A stretch of 64,000 nt of DNA from Pelagibius sp. Alg239-R121 (lineage in GTDB: Bacteria; Pseudomonadota; Alphaproteobacteria; Kiloniellales; Kiloniellaceae). The position numbers and the translations under genes are program-made. Positions 34,569 through 43,012 of this stretch are shown here, in pieces; the first letter of the stretch is position 1, and every line of letters begins with the position of its first letter. The DNA lies in contig NZ_CAMZOF010000001.1 of NCBI RefSeq assembly GCF_947331435.1, positions 434,001 to 498,000 on the forward strand, written 5' to 3'. The notes below the pieces were generated by a model. That model saw only the letters and a list, made by a program, of their open reading frames with translations. It was not told where the DNA came from and ran no database searches.

Positions 34569-35746
34569 TCAGACAAAAGACGACCGGGCCGCATCGATCG
34601 GCACATAAATCCTGGATGATTACCACTATTGTCGCCTTGGCGGTCACGCTGCTGGCGGCCTGTGCGCCAAACCTGGCGCCTCGGGGCCCGGGCGACAGTG
34701 CTCCCATGCTTTCGGACAGCAGCTTCACGACATCGGACGGCCTGGACTTGCCGTTACGCTACTGGCTGCCGCCATCGGCTGCACAGGCAGCCGCAGCAGA
34801 CGCAGACGCAGACGCAGACGCAGACAAAGAGCCGGAGGTCAGCGAAGCCGATATCAAGGCCGTGGTTCTCGCCCTTCACGGCTTTAACGACTATTCCAAC
34901 GCCTTTGACGGTCCCGGCAAGGTTCTCGCCTCCATGGGGCTGGCGGTCTATGCCTACGATCAGCGGGGATTTGGCGAAGCACCGCACCGCGGACTCTGGG
35001 CCGGAAGCGATGTGCTGACCGGAGACCTGGCGGATGCCAGCCACGCGCTGCGGCAACGCCATCCGGGAAAGCCGCTGTATCTGCTGGGCGAATCCATGGG
35101 CGGCGCGGTCATCCTGGCGGCCTACAACTCGACCACCCCACCGGATGCCGATGGCGTTATTCTGTCTGCCCCGGCGGTCTGGGCGCGCTCAACTATGCCC
35201 TGGTATCAAAGAACGGCGCTTTGGCTCGGCGCGCGCGCTATTCCCTGGGCCAGACTGACCGGATCCGGTTTGAAGATTCAGGCCTCCGACAATATCGAAA
35301 TGCTGCGCGGACTTGGGCGCGACCCCCTGGTCATCAAAGGCACCCGGGTCGATGCCATCCATGGTTTGGTGAATCTGATGGACGACGCCCTGTCGGCCGC
35401 GCCGCTGCTGGACCGGCCCGCCCTGCTGCTCTATGGAGACAAGGACGAGATCGTCCCGCGCGAACCCACGCTTCAGCTCTGGGCGATGCTGCCGGCCGCA
35501 CGCCGGTCGGACCAGCGCCTGGCGCTCTACAGCAACGGCTGGCATATGCTGCTAAGGGATCTGGACGCCGGGATCGTTCTCGCGGATATCGCCCAGTGGA
35601 CGGAAGATCAAACACGGGCGGCCGGCAGCAGTCATCCGCTGCCGTCCGGTGCGGACAGGCTGGCCCGAGAAGCTCTGGAAAGCTACCAGGCACCGCTCGC
35701 CGACACAGCCGGCAACACCGACGCGCCGCTGCCTGCCGATTCCTGA
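34565..35746 (+). CDS. Lipoprotein alpha/beta hydrolase, monoacylglycerol-lipase-like
   Basis: The N-terminus contains a hydrophobic helix ending in the lipobox LLAACAP, so the enzyme is probably tethered to the membrane on the periplasmic side. The hydrolase domain has ALHGFNDYSNAFDGPG with the oxyanion HG, the nucleophile elbow LLGESMGGAV with Ser, LYGDKDEIVP with the acid, and SNGWHMLLRD with His, a serine hydrolase triad. An Ala-Asp repeat precedes the domain. I use a TTG start that overlaps the ABC stop because of the coupling; an ATG at 34616 is a good alternative and gives a lipoprotein signal directly. Confidence 0.85.
   Translation: MIRQKTTGPHRSAHKSWMITTIVALAVTLLAACAPNLAPRGPGDSAPMLSDSSFTTSDGLDLPLRYWLPPSAAQAAAADADADADADKEPEVSEADIKAVVLALHGFNDYSNAFDGPGKVLASMGLAVYAYDQRGFGEAPHRGLWAGSDVLTGDLADASHALRQRHPGKPLYLLGESMGGAVILAAYNSTTPPDADGVILSAPAVWARSTMPWYQRTALWLGARAIPWARLTGSGLKIQASDNIEMLRGLGRDPLVIKGTRVDAIHGLVNLMDDALSAAPLLDRPALLLYGDKDEIVPREPTLQLWAMLPAARRSDQRLALYSNGWHMLLRDLDAGIVLADIAQWTEDQTRAAGSSHPLPSGADRLAREALESYQAPLADTAGNTDAPLPADS
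34798..34826 (+). repeat. Six-base microsatellite (GCAGAC)n inside the hydrolase gene
   Basis: About five head-to-tail GCAGAC units encode Ala-Asp pairs just after residue 77. The period keeps the frame, so unit gain or loss would only lengthen an acidic linker. Confidence 0.8.
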
Positions 35747-35762
35747 TCCGAGGTAAAAGCCG

Positions 35763-36341
35763 TCAGCTTTCGCTGCTGTCCTCTGCCGGCTCGGGCAGGG
35801 CGTGCTTGTTCATGAGCGGCAACTGCGTCAGGACAAACAGGAAGGTCAGGCCCATCAGGCCAAAGACCTTGAAGTTCACCCAAAATTCCTCACTCTGAGT
35901 GCGCCAGACGAATTCGTTCAACACGGCCATGGCGGCGAAAAACAGGCCGAAATGCAGTGTCAGGCGCCGCCAGCCGGCCTCATCCATGGGCCAGGCCGAT
36001 CCCATCACGGGCTTAAGCAGCGGTTTTCCAAAGGCAAGACCGCCCAGCAGAATCACCGAAAACAGGGCTTGAACGATAGTCGGCTTGAGCTTGATGAAGG
36101 TATCGTCGTTGAGAAGTATCGTCAGGCCTCCGAAGATACCGACGATCACCGCTGTGATCAGGGGCATCATAGGCACTCTGCGTGTCATGACCAGCGACAA
36201 CGTCAACGACACGGCCGTGGCGGCCATCAAACCCACCGTGGCGACGATAAGGTCCTTTTGAGCATAGTAAGCCACGAAAAAAACCACCAGCGGACCATAC
36301 TCGGTCGCGGGCTTGAGCCACTTAGGCGCGTTATCTTTCAT
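35763..36341 (-). CDS. yciB: Inner-membrane septation protein A
   Basis: A 192-residue protein with five or so hydrophobic segments and the family motifs KWLKPATEYGPLVVFFVAYY, GGLTILLNDDTFIKLKPTIVQ, WRRLTLHFGLFFAAMAVLNEFVWR and WVNFKVFG. This is the IspZ/YciB family needed for normal envelope shape and septation. The start used (MKDNAPKW) gives the usual N-terminus; the frame is open further but adds no family residues. It is convergent with the lipoprotein hydrolase with only 16 bases between stops. Confidence 0.93.
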   Translation of the reverse strand: MKDNAPKWLKPATEYGPLVVFFVAYYAQKDLIVATVGLMAATAVSLTLSLVMTRRVPMMPLITAVIVGIFGGLTILLNDDTFIKLKPTIVQALFSVILLGGLAFGKPLLKPVMGSAWPMDEAGWRRLTLHFGLFFAAMAVLNEFVWRTQSEEFWVNFKVFGLMGLTFLFVLTQLPLMNKHALPEPAEDSSES

Positions 36342-36601
36342 ATCGATCCGAACAGCATGAGAACCAAAGCTACAAAACAGTATCGCAGGTGATACTGCAA
36401 GACGCCTTATGTTGGGGTAAACGCCGGAATGTCCAGCCGTGAATGCGAACGGCGGTTGGACAGCAAAGCGCAAAATTGCTGAGCAAAGGTGAAGATTTGC
36501 CGCAGCGCATGTGCATTGACGCGCCGAGACGCGACGCCTAACTACAAGAGGCGCCCAACGATAAAGACATCTTACGACAAGATACAGCCGACCTTCAGGA
36601 A

Positions 36602-37786
36602 TTGGACCGCGAAGCTTTGACCTCTTCTCATCAGCCCCCCATCCCTCAGACTGCCGCCCAACAGACCGACACCCATCAGTCTGCAGACAGCCTGCCGACT
36701 CTTGCGGAACGGCCGTTGCTGGCGCCGGGTGACCGGCTCGGCAACTTCGTTCTGCCGGGCAGCGATGGATTCCTCTGGGTTTTCTATGAGAAGACCCGTG
36801 GCTTCAGAAATCTCCTGTTCGTCTTTCCGGAGGAGACCGCCGAAAACACGACGTGTTTGAACCAGCTGACCGAGGCCTACGATACCCTACAGGCGGCCCG
36901 GATCGATGTCTTCGCGATCGGGCGGCTGCAGGTCGAACAGGCCAGCAGGCTCGCGCAAGGCCTGACTGTTCCCTTCCTGCTCTATGCCGACCCTCAGGGT
37001 AAAGTATCCGACGAGCTGACCGGCAAAAGCGGTTTTACGAAGGGACAGGCCTTTTGCCTGCTGCTCGACGAAAATCAGCGCCTGCTTAAGACCATGGCAT
37101 TTGGCGATATCGGCGCACGCGGCCTGGCCGCGGACGTGGTGGAGTTTTACCAAACCCGCCTCCCGGAGGCGCTGGCACCGGAACCGCAACGCACGGCCCC
37201 GGTCCTGATTGTCCCCAAGGTGCTGGACAGCGCGGATTGCGAGGCCTTGATCGCCCGCTGGCGGCACCACAATGAAGAAGGCTTCGTGACCACGCGGATC
37301 GACGGGGTAGACACCCGCCGGATTGATCCCGGCATGAAAAAGCGGCGCGACCATCAAGTCTTGGACACCGCGCTGGATCAGAGCCTGACGCAGATCGTCG
37401 GCCGCCGGATTGCCCCCGAGCTGGCCAAAGCCTTCTATTTTCAGCGCTTCCGCTTCGACCGCTTCGTTATCACCTGCTACGACGCGGAACGCGGCGATTA
37501 CTTTCGGCCGCACCGCGACAATACGACCCCCGACACCCAGGCCCGCATGTTCGCGCTGACCCTCAACCTCAATACCGAGGACTACGAAGGCGGCGGCCTG
37601 CGCTTTCCCGAGTACGGCCCGGAGGGCTACCGGCCGCGCAGCGGGGACGCGATCCTGTTCTCCTGTTCCTTGATTCACGAAGCGCTCCCGGTCACCAGCG
37701 GCCGGCGCTTCACCCTTCTGAGCTTCCTGCGCGACCCGGCCCTGCAGGAACAGATCGAACGGCAGGCGAAGGCGAAAAAGACCTAG
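36602..37786 (+). CDS. Peroxiredoxin-like domain fused to 2OG-Fe(II) dioxygenase
   Basis: A 394-residue protein. Residues about 40-180 form a thioredoxin-fold AhpC/TSA-like domain (PLLAPGDRLGNFVLPG, LLFVFPEET, TVPFLLYADPQGKVSDEL) that lacks the usual peroxidatic PTxxC motif, so it may not be an active peroxidase. Residues 200-390 form a prolyl-4-hydroxylase-like domain with FRPHRDNT (His-x-Asp) and LIHEALPVTSGRRFTLLSFL (His and Arg), the full 2-oxoglutarate/iron set. A TTG start with AGGAA close before it is used; the start is uncertain. The gene sits alone between the septation protein and a Tat rhodanese. Substrate unknown. Confidence 0.85.
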   Translation: MDREALTSSHQPPIPQTAAQQTDTHQSADSLPTLAERPLLAPGDRLGNFVLPGSDGFLWVFYEKTRGFRNLLFVFPEETAENTTCLNQLTEAYDTLQAARIDVFAIGRLQVEQASRLAQGLTVPFLLYADPQGKVSDELTGKSGFTKGQAFCLLLDENQRLLKTMAFGDIGARGLAADVVEFYQTRLPEALAPEPQRTAPVLIVPKVLDSADCEALIARWRHHNEEGFVTTRIDGVDTRRIDPGMKKRRDHQVLDTALDQSLTQIVGRRIAPELAKAFYFQRFRFDRFVITCYDAERGDYFRPHRDNTTPDTQARMFALTLNLNTEDYEGGGLRFPEYGPEGYRPRSGDAILFSCSLIHEALPVTSGRRFTLLSFLRDPALQEQIERQAKAKKT

Positions 37787-37878
37787 AACGCGCCTTGACA
37801 CAAGTTCGCGCGCTTGTGACTGGCTTTTTACCCCTTTCGAACCATAGTCTTAGTCACAAATGTTTAGCGCAGGACGCC

Positions 37879-38400
37879 ATGACAGACGACACCAACCGCA
37901 TTGCAGACCATACAAGCCGCCGCAGGCTCCTGCTTGGCCTCTTGGGTATCGTCACCACCGCAAGCATCCTCCCGTTCCGTCCAATGGCAGCAGCCGCGGC
38001 GGGTAAGAGCAAGACCGAGACGGCGACGGCAAGTACGGACATCTCGGGCCCCGAAGCGCTGGCCCTGTCGCAGCGGGGCGAGATGACGATCGTCGACGTA
38101 CGCTCACCGCAGGAATGGAAACAGACCGGGTTGCCGTCGGGCGCCCAGGCCGTGACCATTCACGATCCCGAAGGCCTTGAGGGTTTTGTGCGCGCCCTGA
38201 AGCGATCGGTCGGCGACAATCTGGATACGCCGGTGGCGCTGATCTGTGCCCGCGGCAATCGCTCAACCAGAGCACAGAACGCGCTGCGCGCAGCCGGATT
38301 TACCCGGGTGCTGAATATTAAAGAGGGTATGTTGGGCAGCACAGGCGGCCCGGGATGGCTGGCACGGAAGCTACCCGTCGACCGCTGCACCCGCTGCTGA
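37879..38400 (+). CDS. Tat-exported rhodanese-like protein
   Basis: A 173-residue protein. It begins with a Tat signal SRRRLLLGLLGIVTTASILP, followed by a single rhodanese domain: GEMTIVDVRSPQEWKQTGLPSGAQ, then the catalytic loop ICARGNRSTRAQNAL with Cys and C-terminal LNIKEGMLGSTGGPGWLARK. It should act as a periplasmic persulphide or sulphur-transfer protein, or a redox sensor. AGGA lies 4 bases from the ATG; an in-frame upstream start at 37795 is unlikely because it destroys the signal. A 14-bp repeat tract begins right after the stop. Confidence 0.88.
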   Translation: MTDDTNRIADHTSRRRLLLGLLGIVTTASILPFRPMAAAAAGKSKTETATASTDISGPEALALSQRGEMTIVDVRSPQEWKQTGLPSGAQAVTIHDPEGLEGFVRALKRSVGDNLDTPVALICARGNRSTRAQNALRAAGFTRVLNIKEGMLGSTGGPGWLARKLPVDRCTRC

Positions 38401-38470
38401 CCGGTCTGCACTGACCGGTCTGCGCTGCCTGGTCTGCACCGTCTAGTCTGCACCGTCTGGTCTGCGCTGA
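38401..38470 (+). repeat. Five 14-bp tandem repeats directly after rhodanese stop
   Basis: Five units of exactly 14 bases, such as CCGGTCTGCACTGA and CTGGTCTGCACCGT, follow the stop with no gap. The last codons of the gene (CCGCTGCACCCGCTGCTGA) resemble the unit, so the tract may have grown from the gene end. Period matches the 23174 and 32297 tracts. Confidence 0.85.
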
Positions 38471-38760
38471 CTGTTCAGGCACGGCGCGCAACATAAATTA
38501 GAGGCAGATGATCGTTTTCACTGATTTAGCCTAAAGCGTTCAGGATCCGGAGGCCGCTCCAGCAAGCCATAGGCCGTGCAGAGGGGGCTGCGCCGCATTA
38601 CTTCAGGTGGTACGGATTATTCCTAGCTTTACGACAGCGGGTAGCGCGGGATAAAACCGGCATTAACCACCTGAATGTTAGACTTCTCAGGCCTGATATC
38701 GACGCTCTGATTTCGGCCTGAGGCCTACACAGCGCTTGTTCGCGAGAGAAAAAGGAAGTT
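38401..38760. other. Intergenic stretch before hspQ
   Basis: About 360 bases. The first 70 are the 14-bp tandem repeats. The remainder should hold the hspQ promoter; I see no gene and no heat-shock-type promoter I can place with confidence. Confidence 0.5.
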
Positions 38761-39090
38761 ATGGAGTCCTCGACCGCAAAATTCGGTATCGGTGAGATCG
38801 TCCGCCACAGGGTCTATCCCTTTCGGGGCGTTATCTTCGACGTGGACCCGGTGTTCAGCAACAGCGAAGAATGGTACGAGTCCATTCCCGAGGACGTACG
38901 TCCCGCTAAAGATCAGCCCTTCTATCATCTCTTTGCCGAGAACGCGGAAGGTCCCTACGTTGCCTACGTTTCCGAGCAAAATCTGCTGCAGGACGAAGAC
39001 AGCGGCCCGATCCGTCATCCAAGCGTTGAAGACGTCTTTGAAGGCATCAAAGACGGCCGCTATCACCTGCGCGCCGGCCAGGCCAACTAA
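38761..39090 (+). CDS. hspQ: Heat shock protein HspQ
   Basis: A 109-residue protein of standard length with the HspQ/YccV signature: KFGIGEIVRHRVYPFRGVIFDVDPVF, WYESIPEDVRPAKDQPFYHLF and YVAYVSEQNLLQDEDSGPI. In E. coli HspQ is a small heat-shock protein that binds hemimethylated DNA and modulates Lon activity. The core is fully conserved. It is monocistronic in this context. Confidence 0.95.
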   Translation: MESSTAKFGIGEIVRHRVYPFRGVIFDVDPVFSNSEEWYESIPEDVRPAKDQPFYHLFAENAEGPYVAYVSEQNLLQDEDSGPIRHPSVEDVFEGIKDGRYHLRAGQAN

Positions 39091-39234
39091 CAGATCTACC
39101 CGCCTCGCTCTGCTGCGGGCCACCCGCTTTTCATAACTCCGCTCGCTTTACTTGACTCCGCAGCGGTTGAAGTGGAACAAGCAGTCCTGATCTGAAAGTC
39201 AGCCCGTTTTCAGCCTCTTGAACTGCATCTCATC

Positions 39235-39912
39235 ATGCCGACTCAAAAACCCGGTGATAACCCTTCACAACTCACGGATGGCGAGGCCTTTGACGGCCTG
39301 ACATTCCGTGATGCGACTGCCGCCGATGCCTTGGCAATCGCCAGGCTGCACAGTGAAAGCTGGCAAAGCGCGTATCGCGGCCTCCTGACCGATGCCTATC
39401 TCGATGGCCCTCTGGCCGACGAACACCGCGCGCGCTGGCAGGACCTGCTGGCCGCCGACGGTGATGCGGGCCCAGGACCAGGGGAGCAGGAGGCAGGATC
39501 GCAAGCAGCAGAGACCGCCCCACCCGGCCAGAAAAAGCACAGGCCCGAAGGCTTTGTTTTCGTGGCCGAGCAGGCGGGCCGGCTCCTCGGCTTCATCTCG
39601 GTATGGTTCGATTACAAGGAAGGCTACGACACCTACGTCGATAACCTGCATGTCCGCCCGGGCTTACGGGGTGGGGGCATCGGCGGCCGGATGCTGAGAG
39701 AAGCCGCGGCACGGGTGATTGCGGAAGGCCGCAAGAGCCTTTCCCTCGAAGTCCTAAATGAAAACCTGTCCGCGATCAGTTTCTACAGAAAGATGGGCGG
39801 GGTCAGCCGGGAACACGGCCGCGAAGACATGGGCGGCGCGATGGTCGACTACCACCTGATCGCCTGGGACGACGCCCGGAAACTGGTTGATTCTGCTGCG
39901 CCGGCGCAGTGA
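39235..39912 (+). CDS. GNAT-family N-acetyltransferase
   Basis: A 225-residue cytosolic enzyme with a GNAT core: LTFRDATAADALAIARLHSESWQSAYRG at the N-terminus, EQAGRLLGFISVW, YVDNLHVRPGLRGGGIGGRML (the acetyl-CoA R/Q-x-x-G-x-G/A loop) and SLEVLNENLSAISFYRKMG. A Gly/Glu/Pro-rich insert of about 25 residues (near 75-100) interrupts the domain between core strands, unusual for the family. It precedes the tRNA-Arg gene. The substrate cannot be told. Confidence 0.9.
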   Translation: MPTQKPGDNPSQLTDGEAFDGLTFRDATAADALAIARLHSESWQSAYRGLLTDAYLDGPLADEHRARWQDLLAADGDAGPGPGEQEAGSQAAETAPPGQKKHRPEGFVFVAEQAGRLLGFISVWFDYKEGYDTYVDNLHVRPGLRGGGIGGRMLREAAARVIAEGRKSLSLEVLNENLSAISFYRKMGGVSREHGREDMGGAMVDYHLIAWDDARKLVDSAAPAQ

Positions 39913-40049
39913 TTCGCGGCCGCCATCGAGAGCAAATTGAGAATTGACGAGGCCTCTTTACCAAGCCCCCGGCTTGCAGTATGTTCCGCCGCACCTCATA
40001 AGAGTGCGATCGCTTTTCACTGACTTTGTGAAAAACCATCAGACTCCAA

Positions 40050-40126
<77 letters not shown>

Positions 40127-40196
40127 ATTATTTCAAATAGTTACGACTTTCCACAGCATGCGGTTCTGACAAAGTAACCACATCGCAACCGCGGCC

Positions 40197-40229
40197 TTTG
40201 CAGAGTGGCAAGACTTTGCATTTTGCAAA
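40197..40229. promoter_or_regulatory. Probable activator sites upstream of the kinase operon
   Basis: Two palindromes lie head to tail: TTTGC-AGAGTG-GCAAG (40197-40212) and TTTGC-ATTTT-GCAAA (40215-40229). They are 64-96 bases upstream of a sigma-54 promoter and match sites before the alginate-like promoters. I infer they are the NtrC-type regulator's sites. Confidence 0.65.
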
Positions 40230-40292
40230 GATTATTTCCCCAAAATGAAAAACTCTACCCAAGAAGCCTGCAAATCTGCCGGTGAAAGGGCA

Positions 40293-40308
40293 TGGCATGA
40301 CCTTTGCT
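40293..40308 (+). promoter_or_regulatory. Sigma-54 promoter of the kinase/activator operon
   Basis: TGGCATG-ACCT-TTGCT matches the -24/-12 consensus TGGCACG-N4-TTGCW with the exact 10-base spacing between GG and GC. It is 70 bases before the first gene of the operon. Confidence 0.8.
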
Positions 40309-40378
40309 GACCCTTCCGGTTAGGGCGTGACAATCCGGGGCGCCTGTAAGCAATAGCCGAATGCAAAGGATTGCCAGG

Positions 40379-40912
40379 ATGCTCAAGTCTCGTCTCGCCG
40401 CGGCGTTTCTCGCTGCAGCTATAATCTCACAGAGTGCCACCCTGCTGGCGAAAACCGAAGGCAGCCTGCCGGTACCAACCGAAGGCGTACTGCTCGAAGT
40501 TACCGGTAAGCTGATCCAAAGCAACGTCAAAGACGCGAAAGGCCCTGTGGCTATCCTGGATCGGTCGATGCTCGAGGGACTGGGCATCACAAAGATCGAA
40601 ACCTCGACGGATTGGACGGATGGTATACAGTCCTTTGAAGGTCCTCTCGTAAGCGATCTGCTCGAGCGCCTGGGCGCCAGCGGCACCACAATCCTGGCAA
40701 CAGCCGCAAACGACTACACTGTCGAAATCCCCGTTTCAGACTTTCTGCGCTACCCGGTCATCCTGGCCATGGAGATGAACGGCAAGCGCTTAACCCTTCG
40801 GGACAAGGGGCCGATCTGGATCGTGTATCCCCGAGACCAATACCCCGAGCTGGACGACCCCCTCATCAACGGGCGCTGGATCTGGCAACTCAAGCGCCTC
40901 GAGATCCGTTAG
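40379..40912 (+). CDS. Exported SUOX-fold protein
   Basis: A 177-residue protein beginning with a signal peptide [24 protein letters not shown]. The mature part resembles the molybdopterin-oxidoreductase (sulphite oxidase) fold: [71 protein letters not shown]. It has no visible cofactor cysteine, so it may be a ligand-binding rather than catalytic domain. As the first gene of a sigma-54-driven operon ahead of two histidine kinases, I infer a periplasmic sensory or accessory role. An in-frame upstream ATG at 40361 exists. Confidence 0.72.
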   Translation: MLKSRLAAAFLAAAIISQSATLLAKTEGSLPVPTEGVLLEVTGKLIQSNVKDAKGPVAILDRSMLEGLGITKIETSTDWTDGIQSFEGPLVSDLLERLGASGTTILATAANDYTVEIPVSDFLRYPVILAMEMNGKRLTLRDKGPIWIVYPRDQYPELDDPLINGRWIWQLKRLEIR

Positions 40913-40961
40913 GCCCGCCGGCAGGTCACTCCAGGACACAGGAATGGGAAGGAAGCGAAAA

Positions 40962-42845
40962 ATGAAGCAAACAGCATTCCGCTACACGCCAATGCTCCTT
41001 GCCATTGCCGTTTTCCTGGGATCGCTTGGCTACAGCCTGACGGCAACCCGGAACGGTCACCAAACGCTCGAACAGATCTCTGACGAACGAATATTCTGGA
41101 GCGCAGCGCAGGCCGAAATCGAATCGCTCCGTTTTCTAAATGCGCTGGAGCGCTTCGGGCGTGCAGACCCAGAGATAGCGCCCCGGGACGTGAGCGAACG
41201 CTTCGAGATTCTTTGGAGCCGGCTTGCTCTGTTTCAGGAAGGTCAGATCGGCGCACGCCTGTCGAATTTTCCACAGGTCACGCAAAAGATCCAAAAGCTT
41301 TTAGTGGTGTTGACGGCGCAGGAGCGCGCGGTCATGGCTCTCAGCTCCGACGACCCTGCCGGCGCAATGGAAATAGCGGCTGCGTTTCAGCCCTGCACAC
41401 AAGCGCTGCGTCAAATTTCAATCGCTGTCGCATCTGACGAAGAACAACGATTCTCTAGTCTTCGCAACGAGTTAGGCGATCAACATTGGCACATCCTTGC
41501 CTTTACCCTCGGCTTGCTGATCACAGGGGGCCTGCTCGTTTACCTGCTGGACCGCGAACGCCGAATCACGGCATCGCTGGCGGCCCGCAATGCACGACTG
41601 GCGCAGGAAGCGACGCAAAGCAATCAGGCAAAGTCCAACTTTCTGGCGATGATGAGCCACGAACTCAGGACCCCCATGAACGGCGTGCTGGGTATGATCT
41701 ACTTATTGCTAGGTTCGGGCCTCGACCCCAAGCAGCGGGACTATGCCGAGCGGGCTAACCGCGCGGGAACCGCCCTGATCCGAATCATCAACGATATCCT
41801 CGATCTGACGCAGATGGAAATGGGGCGGCTGACGATCGAATCGGAAACCTTCCGGTTACGCGATGTCACGCGCTGCGTCACCGACCTCTTCGGTTCCGTT
41901 GATCGTGAAAAAGGCGTCACCATCCGTACAACGCTGGACGAGGATATTCCCGCGCAGCTGCGAGGTGATTCAAAACGTCTGCAGCAGATCCTGTTCAATC
42001 TCGTTGGAAATGCTCTGAAGTTTACGCCTTCGGGCAAAATTGGCGTCGAAGTCAAACGCGTCGGTGACGGGCACGTCGAAGCCGGGGGCACAGGAGCCGG
42101 GCGCAGCGGGAAAAAAAGCCCTGACCTGCGCCTGCGCATCGAAGTGACGGATACCGGGATTGGCATAGAAAAAAATAAGCAAAAACAATTGTTTGAAGAC
42201 TTTTCACAACTTCATTCGGTTTACACACGGCAGAATCAGGGCGCAGGACTCGGGTTGGCCATCAGCAAACGCCTGGTCGTACTCATGGGTGGAGAAATCG
42301 GTGTGATCAGCGATGTAGGAAAAGGCAGCACCTTTTGGTTCGAGCTGCCATTCGACGTACCCATTGATGCAAAGGCGGTCTCCGTTCAAGCTTCCGCTGA
42401 AGCAGGACGTACAGACCCAAGCCGTCAGAACACAGTGCCGCAGGACTCCGCCGGTGCAGCCTTCAAATCTCACAGAGGGCATATTCTGGTCGTGGAAGAG
42501 CTCGCAACGGACCGTGAGATCCTGAAAGTCTATCTGGAAAGATCCGAATATGAAGTCAGTTTCGCCGAGACCATCGCTGAGGGTATCTCTTCTGCAGATC
42601 AAGAGCGTTATGATGCGGTTCTGGTTAACCTGCCTTCAAAGACAGTCCGCAGACTGATCGATCGGGATCAGGACGACCTGGCCCCTCTCGGCAATCCCGA
42701 TATTCCCATAATCGGGATGCTGGATTCGTCGGATCAGGAACTGCTGGCGGCCTGTGCTTCGAGCGGCCTGAGCGCCTGTCTGGCCAAACCCTTGAACCCG
42801 CAGATCCTCGCGCGCACGGTCACAAACTGTATTGTGCCGCGATGA
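40962..42845 (+). CDS. Membrane histidine kinase with degenerate receiver
   Basis: A 627-residue protein. A first membrane helix (residues about 8-28) and a second (about 178-198) enclose a periplasmic sensor region. A HisKA domain follows with [20 protein letters not shown], then an ATPase domain with [30 protein letters not shown] and [12 protein letters not shown]. The C-terminal receiver-like domain begins [11 protein letters not shown], with Glu in place of the acidic Asp pair, and reads [10 protein letters not shown] where the phosphorylatable Asp should be; only the Lys in LAKPL is kept. It is thus a pseudo-receiver. GGAAG precedes the ATG. The next gene encodes the kinase that carries an HPt. 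Confidence 0.9.
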   Translation: MKQTAFRYTPMLLAIAVFLGSLGYSLTATRNGHQTLEQISDERIFWSAAQAEIESLRFLNALERFGRADPEIAPRDVSERFEILWSRLALFQEGQIGARLSNFPQVTQKIQKLLVVLTAQERAVMALSSDDPAGAMEIAAAFQPCTQALRQISIAVASDEEQRFSSLRNELGDQHWHILAFTLGLLITGGLLVYLLDRERRITASLAARNARLAQEATQSNQAKSNFLAMMSHELRTPMNGVLGMIYLLLGSGLDPKQRDYAERANRAGTALIRIINDILDLTQMEMGRLTIESETFRLRDVTRCVTDLFGSVDREKGVTIRTTLDEDIPAQLRGDSKRLQQILFNLVGNALKFTPSGKIGVEVKRVGDGHVEAGGTGAGRSGKKSPDLRLRIEVTDTGIGIEKNKQKQLFEDFSQLHSVYTRQNQGAGLGLAISKRLVVLMGGEIGVISDVGKGSTFWFELPFDVPIDAKAVSVQASAEAGRTDPSRQNTVPQDSAGAAFKSHRGHILVVEELATDREILKVYLERSEYEVSFAETIAEGISSADQERYDAVLVNLPSKTVRRLIDRDQDDLAPLGNPDIPIIGMLDSSDQELLAACASSGLSACLAKPLNPQILARTVTNCIVPR

Positions 42846-43012
42846 TTCCCAACCTGGAAAGCATCTTGCGCAGTCTCCGGAAGGACCTGGGGTTGATAAG
42901 CGAGTTATTATCGCTTCATTAAAACTATAGGTGCTCTAATCGACCTATCCCGTTGTATAAATTAGGCATACGCCGTCCCGCACAGAAACGGACAGCCGGT
43001 GGAAGAACCGCT

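Noticed and set aside
40206-40220. TGGCAAGACTTTGCA as a sigma-54 promoter
   Set aside because: The GG to GC spacing is one base short and the site overlaps two palindromes; the site at 40293 is a better promoter.
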